A DNA stretch of 64,000 nt from Billgrantia montanilacus (GTDB lineage Bacteria > Pseudomonadota > Gammaproteobacteria > Pseudomonadales > Halomonadaceae), in the NCBI RefSeq assembly GCF_003336675.1, contig NZ_QPII01000001.1, positions 186,001 through 250,000 of the forward strand, written 5' to 3'. Every line of letters starts with the position of its first letter. Positions within the stretch are counted from its first letter, which is position 1. Below are positions 45,038 to 53,286 of the stretch, in pieces. Made by a program: the position numbers and the translations under genes. The notes beneath the pieces were generated by a model. It worked only from the letters and a program-made list of their open reading frames with translations. It ran no database searches and was not told the origin of the DNA.

Positions 45038-47551
45038 ATGACGGATCAAACGACTCCTTCACGTCGCTACTGGTTGGGTGGCAAGCGCGCCGCCGAGCAG
45101 GATCGGTTCTTTCGTGACGCGCTCGATCCGCTGGGGTGGGAAGTCGGCGATGACGAGCAGTGGGATGCCGGCTGGTACACCGGGATGCCGGATCCCGCCC
45201 AGTTCAAGAAGGTATCCCCCGAGCGCAAGCTCAATCACTACCCCGGCAACAATGCGCTCACGGTCAAGAGTCGCCTCCACGATACGCTGGTAGCGGTGAA
45301 GGATCGTGTCGCCCAATCCTTCGGTACGGCGGCCACATCGCGGCTGGCCTTCTTTCCCCGGGTCTACTCCATGCCGGAGGACTATCATGACCTCCAGCAG
45401 ACGGCATTGGCCCACCCCGAGAAACGCTGGATTCTAAAGCCCAAGAATGCCTCCAAGGGCAAAGGCATTCGTGTGCTTCGTGATGTGGCGGACACGCCAC
45501 TGGAGACCAACTGGATGGTCCAGGAGTATCTTGCCAATCCGCACACCATTCGTGGCCACAAGTATGTCCTGCGCCTCTACGTGCTGGTGGCCTCCATCCA
45601 GCCGCTACGGCTATATCTCTACCACCAGGGTTTTGCCAAGCTGGCATCGGAGCCCTACGACCCCAATGACATGGACAACCCGTTCAGTCAACTGACCAAT
45701 CCCGACATCAATGCGCTCAATACCTCGGCGGAGATTCCCGTCGAGTTCATCGATCTGCAACGCTATCGGCAGTGGCTGCGTGAGCAGGGCCATGACGATG
45801 AGTGTCTTTTTGCCCAGATCCACGACCTGGTGACACTGACCGTGATCGGCGCCACGGATGCCATACGCCGGCGCACGGCGCAGGTCGGTGCCGATCCGCA
45901 GGGGTGCTATGAGCTGCTGGGGCTCGACTGCATGGTGGATGATGCCCTGAAGCCCTGGATACTCGAATGCAACCTCAGCCCCTCGCTGGGTATCTGTGCC
46001 GAGCCAGAGAATGGCGGCCTCGTCGAGGCAGCGGTCAAGGGGGGGCTGGTGAAGGACATGGTCTCGCTGGTGGGGATCGACAACCCGGCCGTGGCGGCCA
46101 GGTCGGCGGAGGTGGCACGTAGGGGAGTGGCGGCCGAACTCGCCCGCGACGCACAGGACGAGGAGGCTCGCGCCGGCGGCTTTCTTCGCCTCTTCCCCAA
46201 TGCCGAGCCGGAACGCTACCTGCCTTTCTTCACCCTGCCGAGCCTCGCCGACATGCATCTGGCCGATGGTCTCGCGGGGCAGCCTCTCCCGCGGCCGGTG
46301 CTGACGGCCTGGCAGGTGTCGGAGGTGCTCGATGAGGATCAGCTTGCCCTCTATGCCACGCACACCGGACGCTACTACCGCCTGAACGATAGCGCAGCCC
46401 TCATCTGGCTGCTGGCGACCGAGGGATTCGACCCGGACGCCATCGTCGATCAGCTGTCACGGGCCGGCGAGGCTTCAGGAGCCGACGCCGAGCCGCGGCC
46501 CGATCGACAGGAACTGCTCCGTCATGTCTGGGACTGTCTCTCGGAGTGGTGCCGCGAAGGGCTGCTCAGGCAGCGTGGCGCACAGGATGATGGGGCGCTG
46601 GCCCCTGTCGAAGCGGCCAGCGACGCGAGCGTGGCTCCGTCCTGCCAGCCCATGCGCCTGGCTTGTGGCGGCAGGCAGTGGATTCTCCACACCGACAGCG
46701 CGCCGGCACTGTCGCGTCTCTCTGCGCTACTCTACACGCAGCTCACGCCGCTTCAGGAGGGTGACGATACCGCCCGGTCTCCCCGGCTGGAAGTGCTGCG
46801 AGACGCTCCCGGCTACGCCCTGGCGTCCGAAGGGCGGGTTCTGGCCTCACGATTGACCCTGGCCGAATTGGGGCCCCAGGTGCTCGCCTATCTTGCTCGC
46901 CAGGCCCCTTCGAGCGAACAGCTAGTCATCGATGCCGGCCTGCTGACTTCGCCTCAAGGCGATGCCGTGATCTGTCTCTTTCCCGACACCGGCGACGCCC
47001 ACGCCATGCTACGACAGTTTGCCAGGACGTTCAGGGTGACGAGGGGACTGCGGCTGGATGCGCTCACCCTTTCCCATGGCGAGCCACTGGGGCTGCCCAT
47101 CGCTCTGGACGACCGGAATGGCTGTCTGGATGACAGTGAACCAGAGGACTCGCTGCCTGACAGTGTCCAGGTGCGTGGGGTGATCCTCATGCGTCATCAC
47201 CCCGAGGCCCTCAATGGCGCTGACGGCGAGCCGATGGCTCCCGACGCCAATGACAGTGAGCTATCGACCCTCGATGCCCTGGGAGCCCTGTTGCCATCCT
47301 CCTTCACTGTCGGCGGTAAGCCCTTGTCGGGTGCCACCGTCACGGCGTTGTCCGAATGGTTGTCCCGGTGCGAGCGCCTCACTCTCCCTGTGGCGAGTGA
47401 CAGCCAGGCAGATCGGCGGACGGCAGAGACGCAAGGAGAGCCAGCGGACGTGTCGCTGAGCGAATCCCTGGAAAGGCGAGTAAGCGAGCTGCTTGGGCAA
47501 CGCACAGCCTCTGCAAGAGGAAAGACTGAGCAGGAAGAACTGCCGGGATGA
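45038..47551 (+). CDS. Tubulin-tyrosine-ligase-like ATP-grasp protein fused to PqqD-like and degenerate HprK-like domains
   Basis: An 837-residue three-part protein. Residues about 60-340 match the TTL/TTLL family: RWILKPKNASKGKGI, HKYVLRLYVLVASIQPLRLY followed by HQGFAKLA, NPFSQLTNPDINALN and CYELLGLDCMVDDALKPWIL with ECNLSPSL (metal-binding Glu and Asn). These ligases add amino acids to carboxylates of a protein. Residues about 425-512 look like PqqD, a peptide-binding module (LYATHTGRYYRLNDSAALIWLL to CREGLL). Residues about 540-770 resemble HprK-like kinases, but the place of the P-loop reads CLFPDTGDAHAML, so ATP binding there is doubtful. The start at 45038 has AGGAGGT 8 bases upstream; ATGs at 45014 and 45017 are less likely. 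No radical-SAM or protease gene is adjacent. The TTL call is firm; the others are moderate. Confidence 0.82.
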   Translation: MTDQTTPSRRYWLGGKRAAEQDRFFRDALDPLGWEVGDDEQWDAGWYTGMPDPAQFKKVSPERKLNHYPGNNALTVKSRLHDTLVAVKDRVAQSFGTAATSRLAFFPRVYSMPEDYHDLQQTALAHPEKRWILKPKNASKGKGIRVLRDVADTPLETNWMVQEYLANPHTIRGHKYVLRLYVLVASIQPLRLYLYHQGFAKLASEPYDPNDMDNPFSQLTNPDINALNTSAEIPVEFIDLQRYRQWLREQGHDDECLFAQIHDLVTLTVIGATDAIRRRTAQVGADPQGCYELLGLDCMVDDALKPWILECNLSPSLGICAEPENGGLVEAAVKGGLVKDMVSLVGIDNPAVAARSAEVARRGVAAELARDAQDEEARAGGFLRLFPNAEPERYLPFFTLPSLADMHLADGLAGQPLPRPVLTAWQVSEVLDEDQLALYATHTGRYYRLNDSAALIWLLATEGFDPDAIVDQLSRAGEASGADAEPRPDRQELLRHVWDCLSEWCREGLLRQRGAQDDGALAPVEAASDASVAPSCQPMRLACGGRQWILHTDSAPALSRLSALLYTQLTPLQEGDDTARSPRLEVLRDAPGYALASEGRVLASRLTLAELGPQVLAYLARQAPSSEQLVIDAGLLTSPQGDAVICLFPDTGDAHAMLRQFARTFRVTRGLRLDALTLSHGEPLGLPIALDDRNGCLDDSEPEDSLPDSVQVRGVILMRHHPEALNGADGEPMAPDANDSELSTLDALGALLPSSFTVGGKPLSGATVTALSEWLSRCERLTLPVASDSQADRRTAETQGEPADVSLSESLERRVSELLGQRTASARGKTEQEELPG

Positions 47552-47609
47552 GAACTGTTGGGACGGGCTGGCCAGGAAGCGGTTCAGGAGCGCTGGGTGG
47601 TCTGCGGTT

Positions 47610-47801
47610 TCACTCCTGCTCATCTCGGGCGGCAGGCTCGAAGCGCCTGCCGGCCTCGTGCAGCACGTCGAACTGCCGATTGCACTGGCTGCAGGCGCCA
47701 CACATCGCCAGGTGGAAACGTAGCGAGAGCCGTTCCTGCCACACCAGGGGGCGATCCAGGCGTTGCGACATCAGCTCGGTGGCGCGTCGGCACATGATCA
47801 T
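47610..47801 (-). CDS. Short zinc-finger anti-sigma factor
   Basis: A 63-residue protein with the anti-sigma zinc motif H-x3-C-x2-C in RFHLAMCGACSQCNRQF (about residues 29-45). Its start overlaps the stop of the ECF sigma gene by four bases, the usual arrangement for a sigma/anti-sigma pair. It has no membrane helix, so it should be a soluble, metal- or redox-sensitive partner that holds the sigma factor. It ends 58 bases from the convergent TTL-like gene. Confidence 0.82.
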   Translation of the reverse strand: MIMCRRATELMSQRLDRPLVWQERLSLRFHLAMCGACSQCNRQFDVLHEAGRRFEPAARDEQE

Positions 47802-48382
47802 GGCGCATCCTCCGTCAGCCAGCCCTGTTCGATGCAGGCCCGCAGCCGCAGGCGGGCTCGGTGCAGGATGACCCAGCAGTTGTTCTCCTTGATGCCCAGC
47901 TCGCGGCAGATCTCCTCGGTCGATAGCCCCATCAGTTCACGCAGCGAGAAGACACGTGCCACGTTGTCCGGCAGGGCGATCATGCAGGCATCGAACACCT
48001 GCCAGAATGTCTCGCTCTCGAAGACCGCTTCCGGCTCCCCCCAACTGGCGGGGCGCGCCTCCTTGAGCCAACTGCCATTCCGGCGGAACTGACGGTCGAT
48101 GGCCTCGTCGTCGGCCTCATCTTCCAGGGGTTGCCAGGTGCCCTGGCGCTTCTGGGCCCGCATGGTATCGAGAATCTTGAACTTGAGGATGCCGAAGACC
48201 CAGGTTTCATAGCCGGATCGTCCGGAAAAGCTATCCTGCTTCTCGATGGCGGCTTCGAGAGTGTCCTGGACCGCATCTTCGGCTTGGGCGTGATTGCGTA
48301 GATGCAGGCGCGCGAAAGAGAGCAGCCGAGGCCGAACGGCAGTCAGGCGCTGCATGCGGTCGTCTAGCGGCGGGATACTCAC
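47798..48382 (-). CDS. ECF-family sigma factor
   Basis: A 194-residue sigma factor. Region 2 is RPRLLSFARLHLRNHAQAEDAVQDTL with TWVFGILKFKILDTMRAQ. Region 4 is a helix-turn-helix around LPDNVARVFSLRELMGLSTEEICRELGI then NNCWVILHRARLRLRACI. The linker of about 45 residues between them is rather long (residues 95-125). It is co-encoded with a short zinc-finger anti-sigma factor. The targets are unknown; the flanking TTL-like gene and the Glu-rich cytochrome gene are worth testing. Confidence 0.9.
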   Translation of the reverse strand: MSIPPLDDRMQRLTAVRPRLLSFARLHLRNHAQAEDAVQDTLEAAIEKQDSFSGRSGYETWVFGILKFKILDTMRAQKRQGTWQPLEDEADDEAIDRQFRRNGSWLKEARPASWGEPEAVFESETFWQVFDACMIALPDNVARVFSLRELMGLSTEEICRELGIKENNCWVILHRARLRLRACIEQGWLTEDAP

Positions 48383-48513
48383 GAGGTGATCCTTTCGGGT
48401 TCTTGTTTGTCGTCAGCATGCAGGCCCTATGAGGGCAGGGCAAGCCCTCCACGTTGAACAAACGCAGAACGACTGTCTCGCATTGCCCCGTCACGATGGC
48501 GGCCATGAGCGGC

Positions 48514-49146
48514 TCAATGGGTGAGCTCGATCACCTTTCCGCCGGCGGACGCTGCGTCGTCTCTGTCGTGGGTGACCAGCAGGCTCGGCAGGCCGGCCTG
48601 GCGCAGCTGGGTAAAAACCAGTTGACGCATCTCCTGGCGCAGGTGGGTATCGAGCTTGGAGAAGGGCTCGTCAAGGAGCACGGCACAGGGCCGGGAGAGC
48701 AGCAGGCGCATCAGGGCCACTCGGGCCTTCTGGCCGCCGGAGAGGGTGGCCGGGTCGCGATCGCCGAAACCGGCCAGGCCGATCTGCTCCAGTGCCGTCT
48801 CGACTTGCCGGGGTTTGTCGCGGGTGGCGCGCGGCATGCCGAACCGCAGGTTGCCGGCGACCGACAGATGGGGAAACAGCAGCGGATCCTGGAACAGCAG
48901 GCCGATGCCGCGCTGCTCTGCCGGCAGGTGAGTAATGTCTCGACCGTCCAGGTGCGCGTGGCCGCTGGCCTCGAAATCTCCTGCCAGGAAACCGGCGAGC
49001 CAGGCCAAAAGGGTCGACTTTCCCGAACCGGAAGGCCCCATCACCGTGAGAATCTCACCGGGGCCGATATGGGCATCGAGCTCCAGCAGCACGTTGCCAT
49101 CCAGGGCAATGCGCAGGCTGTCGATCTCGAGATGATGGTGCGTCAT
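48514..49146 (-). CDS. ABC transporter ATP-binding protein, YnjD-like
   Basis: A 210-residue ATPase: Walker A GPSGSGKST (about residues 37-45), Q-loop LLFQDPLLFPHLSV, signature LSGGQKARVALMR, Walker B AVLLDEPFSKLD and the switch histidine in LLVTHDRDDA. It overlaps the permease stop by four bases. The frame continues upstream through the permease gene, which is a shadow. E. coli YnjD, of similar size, belongs to an uncharacterised importer related to the thiamine/iron/spermidine group. Confidence 0.85.
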   Translation of the reverse strand: MTHHHLEIDSLRIALDGNVLLELDAHIGPGEILTVMGPSGSGKSTLLAWLAGFLAGDFEASGHAHLDGRDITHLPAEQRGIGLLFQDPLLFPHLSVAGNLRFGMPRATRDKPRQVETALEQIGLAGFGDRDPATLSGGQKARVALMRLLLSRPCAVLLDEPFSKLDTHLRQEMRQLVFTQLRQAGLPSLLVTHDRDDAASAGGKVIELTH

Positions 49147-50840
49147 GGTGACCCTCGCATTCCACGGCGTTTGGCCCAGAGCAGCCGCGGCAAACCGACG
49201 GCGATGATGAAGCCCACCAGCGGCAGGCTGGCCTGGACCATTGCCCAGACCCCGATCGCCCGGCGGTTGCCTCCCGAGGCGAGCGCCACGGCCTCGGTGG
49301 TGACGGTGGGCACGCGACCGGCACCCAGCAGCTGGGTGGGAAGATACTGGCCGATACTGACGGCAAGGCCAACGGCACAGGCGGTGAGGATCGGCGCCAG
49401 CAGCAGGGGCAGGCGTACCCGCCAGAAGACGGCATTTGGCGAGCTGCCAAGCGTTCGCCCGAGCTGCGACCAGCGTGGGTCGAGGCGTCGGTAGGACTCC
49501 GACAGCGAGAGAAACACATAGGGCAGTACGAAGAGCAGGTGGCCGAAGATGACCAGGCCATGGTTTGGGCGGCTGCCGAGCGATTCCATGACCACCACCA
49601 GGCCGAACAGGAAGGCGATCTGCGGCACGATAAGAGGTAGATAGAGCAGCCCCAGTGCCGACAGCAGCCGCCCTTGGGCCGGATGGCGTCCGGTGCGCTG
49701 CTCGTTTTCCAGCGCCGCCAGGGTGAGCGCCAGGGCGATCAATGTCGAGGCCGCGGCGATGATCACCGTCGAGGCCACCGGGCCCGTCAGCGAGGGCAGG
49801 GCGCGAATCCAGTGCGTCGCGGTGAAGCCCTGGGGCAGGGCATCGGGAAAGCGCCAGAAGCCGGCCACGGAGTTGAGCGCCAGGCTGCCGATACCGACGA
49901 AGGCGGTGAGGGTGGCGATCAGGATCAACCCTTTTCCGGCCAGGCGCAGCGGCTGCTCTCCGCGTTGCCGCCCGCCCCGGGCTACCCAGCGACGCCCCAG
50001 GCAGGCGACACCCCGCTCCAGGCACCACCAGACCACAAGGGCGGCGGCGGTGATGCCCAGCTGCAACACGGCACCGGCCGAGGCCATGAAGCGCCGGGAG
50101 AGGTCGGGGTCGTTGAACCAGGCGAGGATCGACACGGAGAGCGTCGGCGGCAGGGTGGGGCCGAGGATCAGTGCCACGTCGACCACCGCGGTGGCATAGG
50201 CGATCACCGCGTAGACCGGAAGACGGATCAACGGGTAGAGGGCCGGTGCCACCACCTTCAGCCAGGCAATGGTCGGACGGTAGCCGAGTGAGCGGGCCAT
50301 CGCCACGCGCCTTTCGGGATCGAGCTGAGGCAGGGCGGCAAGGCTCATCAACAGCAGGAAGGGAATTTCCTTGATGACCAGCCCGGCCATCAGCGATAGC
50401 CCCCAGGGGTCCTGGACGATCAGCGCATCGGGTGGACGTTCCCAGCCGGTCAGCCCCGGGGATATCAGTCGCGAGATCAGACCCGACGGCGCGATCAGAA
50501 AGGCCAGCCCGAAGGCGGCGGCGGCGTGGGGAATCGACAGCAGCGGCGAGACCATGCGCCGAATCCAGCGATCGAGCCGACTGCCCGAGGCGCTTGCCAG
50601 AAACAGCAACACGACCGTCAGCGAGACGACGGTGGTGGCAAGGCCGCTGACGAAACTGACCGTTACCGAGCGGGCGAGCCCAGGCTGGGCGAACAGGTCG
50701 CGCCAGGGTGCGAGGCTGAACTCGGTACCGCCCAGGGCCGGCAGATAGCCGAAGGCGGGCAGTACCGCCATGGCCAGCCCGGCCAGGATGGGCGCCACCA
50801 GCAACGTGACGATCAGAGCCGGTGCGAGACGCAGCATCAT
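49143..50840 (-). CDS. ABC transporter double permease, YnjC-like
   Basis: A 565-residue protein made of two fused permease halves, each with about six helices and an EAA-type loop (MARSLGYRPTIAWLKVVAP in the first half, LGRTLGSSPNAVFWRVRLPLL in the second). This two-in-one layout is shared by YnjC, ThiP and FbpB. I chose the ATG at 50840 (GGAG upstream) rather than the GTG at 50867. It lies between the binding-protein and ATPase genes in one operon. Confidence 0.83.
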   Translation of the reverse strand: MMLRLAPALIVTLLVAPILAGLAMAVLPAFGYLPALGGTEFSLAPWRDLFAQPGLARSVTVSFVSGLATTVVSLTVVLLFLASASGSRLDRWIRRMVSPLLSIPHAAAAFGLAFLIAPSGLISRLISPGLTGWERPPDALIVQDPWGLSLMAGLVIKEIPFLLLMSLAALPQLDPERRVAMARSLGYRPTIAWLKVVAPALYPLIRLPVYAVIAYATAVVDVALILGPTLPPTLSVSILAWFNDPDLSRRFMASAGAVLQLGITAAALVVWWCLERGVACLGRRWVARGGRQRGEQPLRLAGKGLILIATLTAFVGIGSLALNSVAGFWRFPDALPQGFTATHWIRALPSLTGPVASTVIIAAASTLIALALTLAALENEQRTGRHPAQGRLLSALGLLYLPLIVPQIAFLFGLVVVMESLGSRPNHGLVIFGHLLFVLPYVFLSLSESYRRLDPRWSQLGRTLGSSPNAVFWRVRLPLLLAPILTACAVGLAVSIGQYLPTQLLGAGRVPTVTTEAVALASGGNRRAIGVWAMVQASLPLVGFIIAVGLPRLLWAKRRGMRGSP

Positions 50841-50919
50841 CTTGGTGACTGCTCCCGTTCGCGCCACTCATGGCATCGCCGGCTCAGGGCGACTCGCATC
50901 GTGACGATGGAATTCGTCA

Positions 50920-52131
50920 TTAGTTGCCGACGTAGCGGGCCTGCCAGGCGTCTGCCAGGGCGTCGACCCAGCTGGGGTGGGGTTGGCCGAGCACCTCGCC
51001 GAGTTCGTCCGGCGCCAAGGTGGCGATACCCAGGTCGATATCATCGAACAGCGCACGGTCGGCTGGCTCGAGGGTCGCCACCGCCAGCACGGTGTTGCTG
51101 CCCCACACCACCGGATCCTGCTTGTGGGCCTGTGCCTCCGGGGAGAGCAGGTAGTCGGCGACCACCATGGCGCCGGCCTTGTGCTGGGCGTTATAGGGGA
51201 TTGCCAGGAAACTCATGTTGCCGATCATGCCGTGGTCGTGCACATAGCTGCGCACGCTGTCGGGCAGCTCGAAGTTGGCGATGGCGCCGGATGCCTCGGT
51301 GGTGCTGAAGGAGAGGGCGATGCTGATCTCGCCGTCGCCCATCAGTCGGCGCAGCTCGGAGCTGTTGGCCGGGAAGGCGCGACCGCTGCGCCACAGGTGC
51401 GGGTGGAGTTCGTCGAGGAATGCCCAAAGCGGGGCCGACACCTCGTCGAAGTCGTCTTCCCGCATGGGCTCGTAGAGAATGTCGCTGTCCTCGGCCAGTT
51501 CCAGCAGCGCCTGTGTAATGAAGGCATTGCCAAGAAAGTTGGGTACCCGGGGATAAGTGAAGTCGCCCGGGTTCTCCCGAGCCCAGTCGAGGAGCTCGGG
51601 CATGGAGCGCGGGTGCTCGTCGACCAGCGCCGTATCGTAATAGAACACCACCTGGGAGCTACTCCAGGGTGATTCCAGGCCGTCCACCGGGATCGTCCAG
51701 TCGTCACGCACCGCCGGCGTATTGTCCGGATCGGTCAGCGGATAGTGGGGTAGTTGCTCCGACCAGGGGCCGAACAGCAGGTCGTTGGCCTTCATGGTGG
51801 CGAAGTTCTCACCGTTGATCCAGATAAGGTCGACGTTGCCACGCTCATGGTTGCCGGCCTGCTTCTCGGCCAGCACCCGCGACACCGCCTCGGCGGTATC
51901 GCCGATCTTGACGTGCACCAGCTCGATGTCGTGCCGCTCGGCGACCTGGCGTGCCGTCCACTGGATGTAGTCGTTGGTGCGCTCTTCGCCGGCCCAGGCG
52001 TACCAGTAGACGGTTTGGCCACGTGCCTCATCGAGCACGGATTCCCAGTCGCCGGGGTGGGGGTCGGCATGCAGCGGGGCGGCGAGCAGCAGGGCAAGTG
52101 GCACGGTGACAGCAAGCGTACGGTTCAGCAT
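50920..52131 (-). CDS. ABC transporter substrate-binding protein, YnjB-like
   Basis: A 403-residue periplasmic protein with a signal peptide (TLAVTVPLALLLAAPLHA). The segment near the start of the mature protein, GQTVYWYAWAGEERTNDYIQW, matches the N-terminal part of E. coli YnjB well (GQTVYWFMWGGDERINDYI, from memory). Other marks are VDLIWINGENFATMKANDLLFGPW and GLESPWSSSQVVFYYDTALV. The ligand is unknown. It is the first gene of the ynjBCD-like operon and diverges from the Glu-rich cytochrome gene. Confidence 0.83.
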   Translation of the reverse strand: MLNRTLAVTVPLALLLAAPLHADPHPGDWESVLDEARGQTVYWYAWAGEERTNDYIQWTARQVAERHDIELVHVKIGDTAEAVSRVLAEKQAGNHERGNVDLIWINGENFATMKANDLLFGPWSEQLPHYPLTDPDNTPAVRDDWTIPVDGLESPWSSSQVVFYYDTALVDEHPRSMPELLDWARENPGDFTYPRVPNFLGNAFITQALLELAEDSDILYEPMREDDFDEVSAPLWAFLDELHPHLWRSGRAFPANSSELRRLMGDGEISIALSFSTTEASGAIANFELPDSVRSYVHDHGMIGNMSFLAIPYNAQHKAGAMVVADYLLSPEAQAHKQDPVVWGSNTVLAVATLEPADRALFDDIDLGIATLAPDELGEVLGQPHPSWVDALADAWQARYVGN

Positions 52132-52380
52132 TGGAGGTTCCTGGTGCGGTGTTCGGTCAGTGGATGGTCGAAGGAAGCCTGGGTTCCTTACAACATTGGC
52201 CTGATTTTTCTCTTCTTTTTACCTTCTTGCGCATTCTTGCCGTGCGCCTGTAAGTAATCGCTCTCGGCTCCTACCAAAGGATACCGCTGGCAAGCGGCGG
52301 TGCGACATGGCCCTTTGGGTCCAGAGAATGCAAACAACAACCAACGGCTTGATCGGAATTTCATCATGGAGGTAGATACC
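52132..52380. other. Divergent promoter region between ynjB-like and cytochrome genes
   Basis: About 250 bases. An AT-rich patch (52200-52230, TTTTTCTCTTCTTTTT) could carry promoter elements for either side. I recognise no riboswitch. Confidence 0.4.
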
Positions 52381-53085
52381 ATGTCACAGCATGACGACAA
52401 GCGTCGCAGGCTGCTAGGGCGTCTCAGTCAACAGCTCGCCTATACGGCCCCGGTACTGGCGCTGATGGCTGGCGGTGCCGCGCTGCACGCCACGACGATC
52501 AATGCATCGACCGATTCAGGCTACGGGCCTGTTTCCGAAGAGACGCTGCTGCTGGCCAGCAACCATGCCCAAGGCGAGGCAGAAGCGGAAGCGGAAGCGG
52601 AGGGTGAAGGCGAAGCGGAGGGTGAAGGCGAAGCGGAGGGTGAAGGCGAAGGAGAAGCAGAAGCAGAAGGTGAAGGAGAAGCGGAGGGTGAAGCAGAGGC
52701 TGGCGACCGCTCGGCGGTAGAACGCCCAGAGGGTTATACCCCGGGGTATAGCGAAGATGGCGAGAACGACCCGGCGCTGCTGGCACTGGGCGAGGAGCTG
52801 TTCAACGACCCAAGCTTGAGTACGACAGGCCTGTCCTGCGCCTCCTGTCATGCGGGAGATTCGGGCTATCTGGAGACCTTCGAGCAGCCCTACCCGCACC
52901 GGGTGGCAATGGGGGAGAACCTCTTCGGCATGGAAACGGTGCATGCCGACGAAATGGTCCAGCTGTGCATGGTCAGCCCCATGGCCGCCGAGGCGCTGGG
53001 GTGGGACAGTGAGGAGCTGGCGGCACTTTCGGCCTACGTTGTCGAAGTGCAGCGGCGCTACGCCGGCAAAACCCATAATCTTTGA
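52381..53085 (+). CDS. Mono-heme c-type cytochrome with Glu/Gly/Ala repeat
   Basis: A 234-residue protein. The N-terminus is basic (DDKRRRLLGRLSQ) and followed by a hydrophobic helix (LAYTAPVLALMAGGAALHA, about residues 19-37), a signal or anchor. Residues 65-107 are an almost pure Glu/Gly/Ala repeat (units of GEGEAE). The C-terminal 120 residues form a cytochrome c domain with the heme motif C153-A-S-C156-H157 and methionines further on (QLCMVSPM) as possible distal ligand. It would sit in the periplasm and carry electrons. The ATG at 52381 has GGAGGT 8 bases upstream, so the longer frame from 52300 is rejected. The acidic stretch recalls eukaryotic alpha-tubulin tails. A perfect terminator hairpin follows. 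Confidence 0.82.
   Translation: MSQHDDKRRRLLGRLSQQLAYTAPVLALMAGGAALHATTINASTDSGYGPVSEETLLLASNHAQGEAEAEAEAEGEGEAEGEGEAEGEGEGEAEAEGEGEAEGEAEAGDRSAVERPEGYTPGYSEDGENDPALLALGEELFNDPSLSTTGLSCASCHAGDSGYLETFEQPYPHRVAMGENLFGMETVHADEMVQLCMVSPMAAEALGWDSEELAALSAYVVEVQRRYAGKTHNL
52603..52656 (+). repeat. 18-bp tandem repeat encoding GEGEAE
   Basis: GGTGAAGGCGAAGCGGAG occurs twice in a row (52603-52620, 52621-52638) and a third time in altered form (52639-52656). The surrounding 130 bases are built from the same GAA/GAG/GGT/GCG codons. Length change by slippage is likely. Confidence 0.85.
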
Positions 53086-53104
53086 CGCTCACTCCGACAC
53101 ACTG

Positions 53105-53143
53105 CGCTCGCCCGATGCCGTTCCGCGGCATCGGGCGCTTGTG
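53105..53143 (+). terminator. Terminator after the cytochrome gene
   Basis: CGCCCGATGCCG (53109-53120) and CGGCATCGGGCG (53126-53137) form a perfect 12-pair stem with a 5-base loop, followed by CTTGTGT. It lies 23 bases after the stop. Confidence 0.75.
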
Positions 53144-53286
53144 TATCGCCAGATGACCCTGCTGAACCCTGCGTTAATGTCGCCACACTGCTAATCTGAA
53201 TTCAGCAGTATCTGAAGTAGACATTGCATGCTTCTAGGGGGAGGCCGCATTCGCTACATCGGGACGCTGAGCAAGGAAGAGTCATC

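Noticed and set aside
48514..52131. Reading the ABC operon as thiamine transport (ThiB-ThiP-ThiQ)
   Set aside because: The permease layout is similar, but the binding-protein N-terminus (GQTVYWYAWAGEERTNDYI) matches YnjB, and no thiamine riboswitch is seen upstream.
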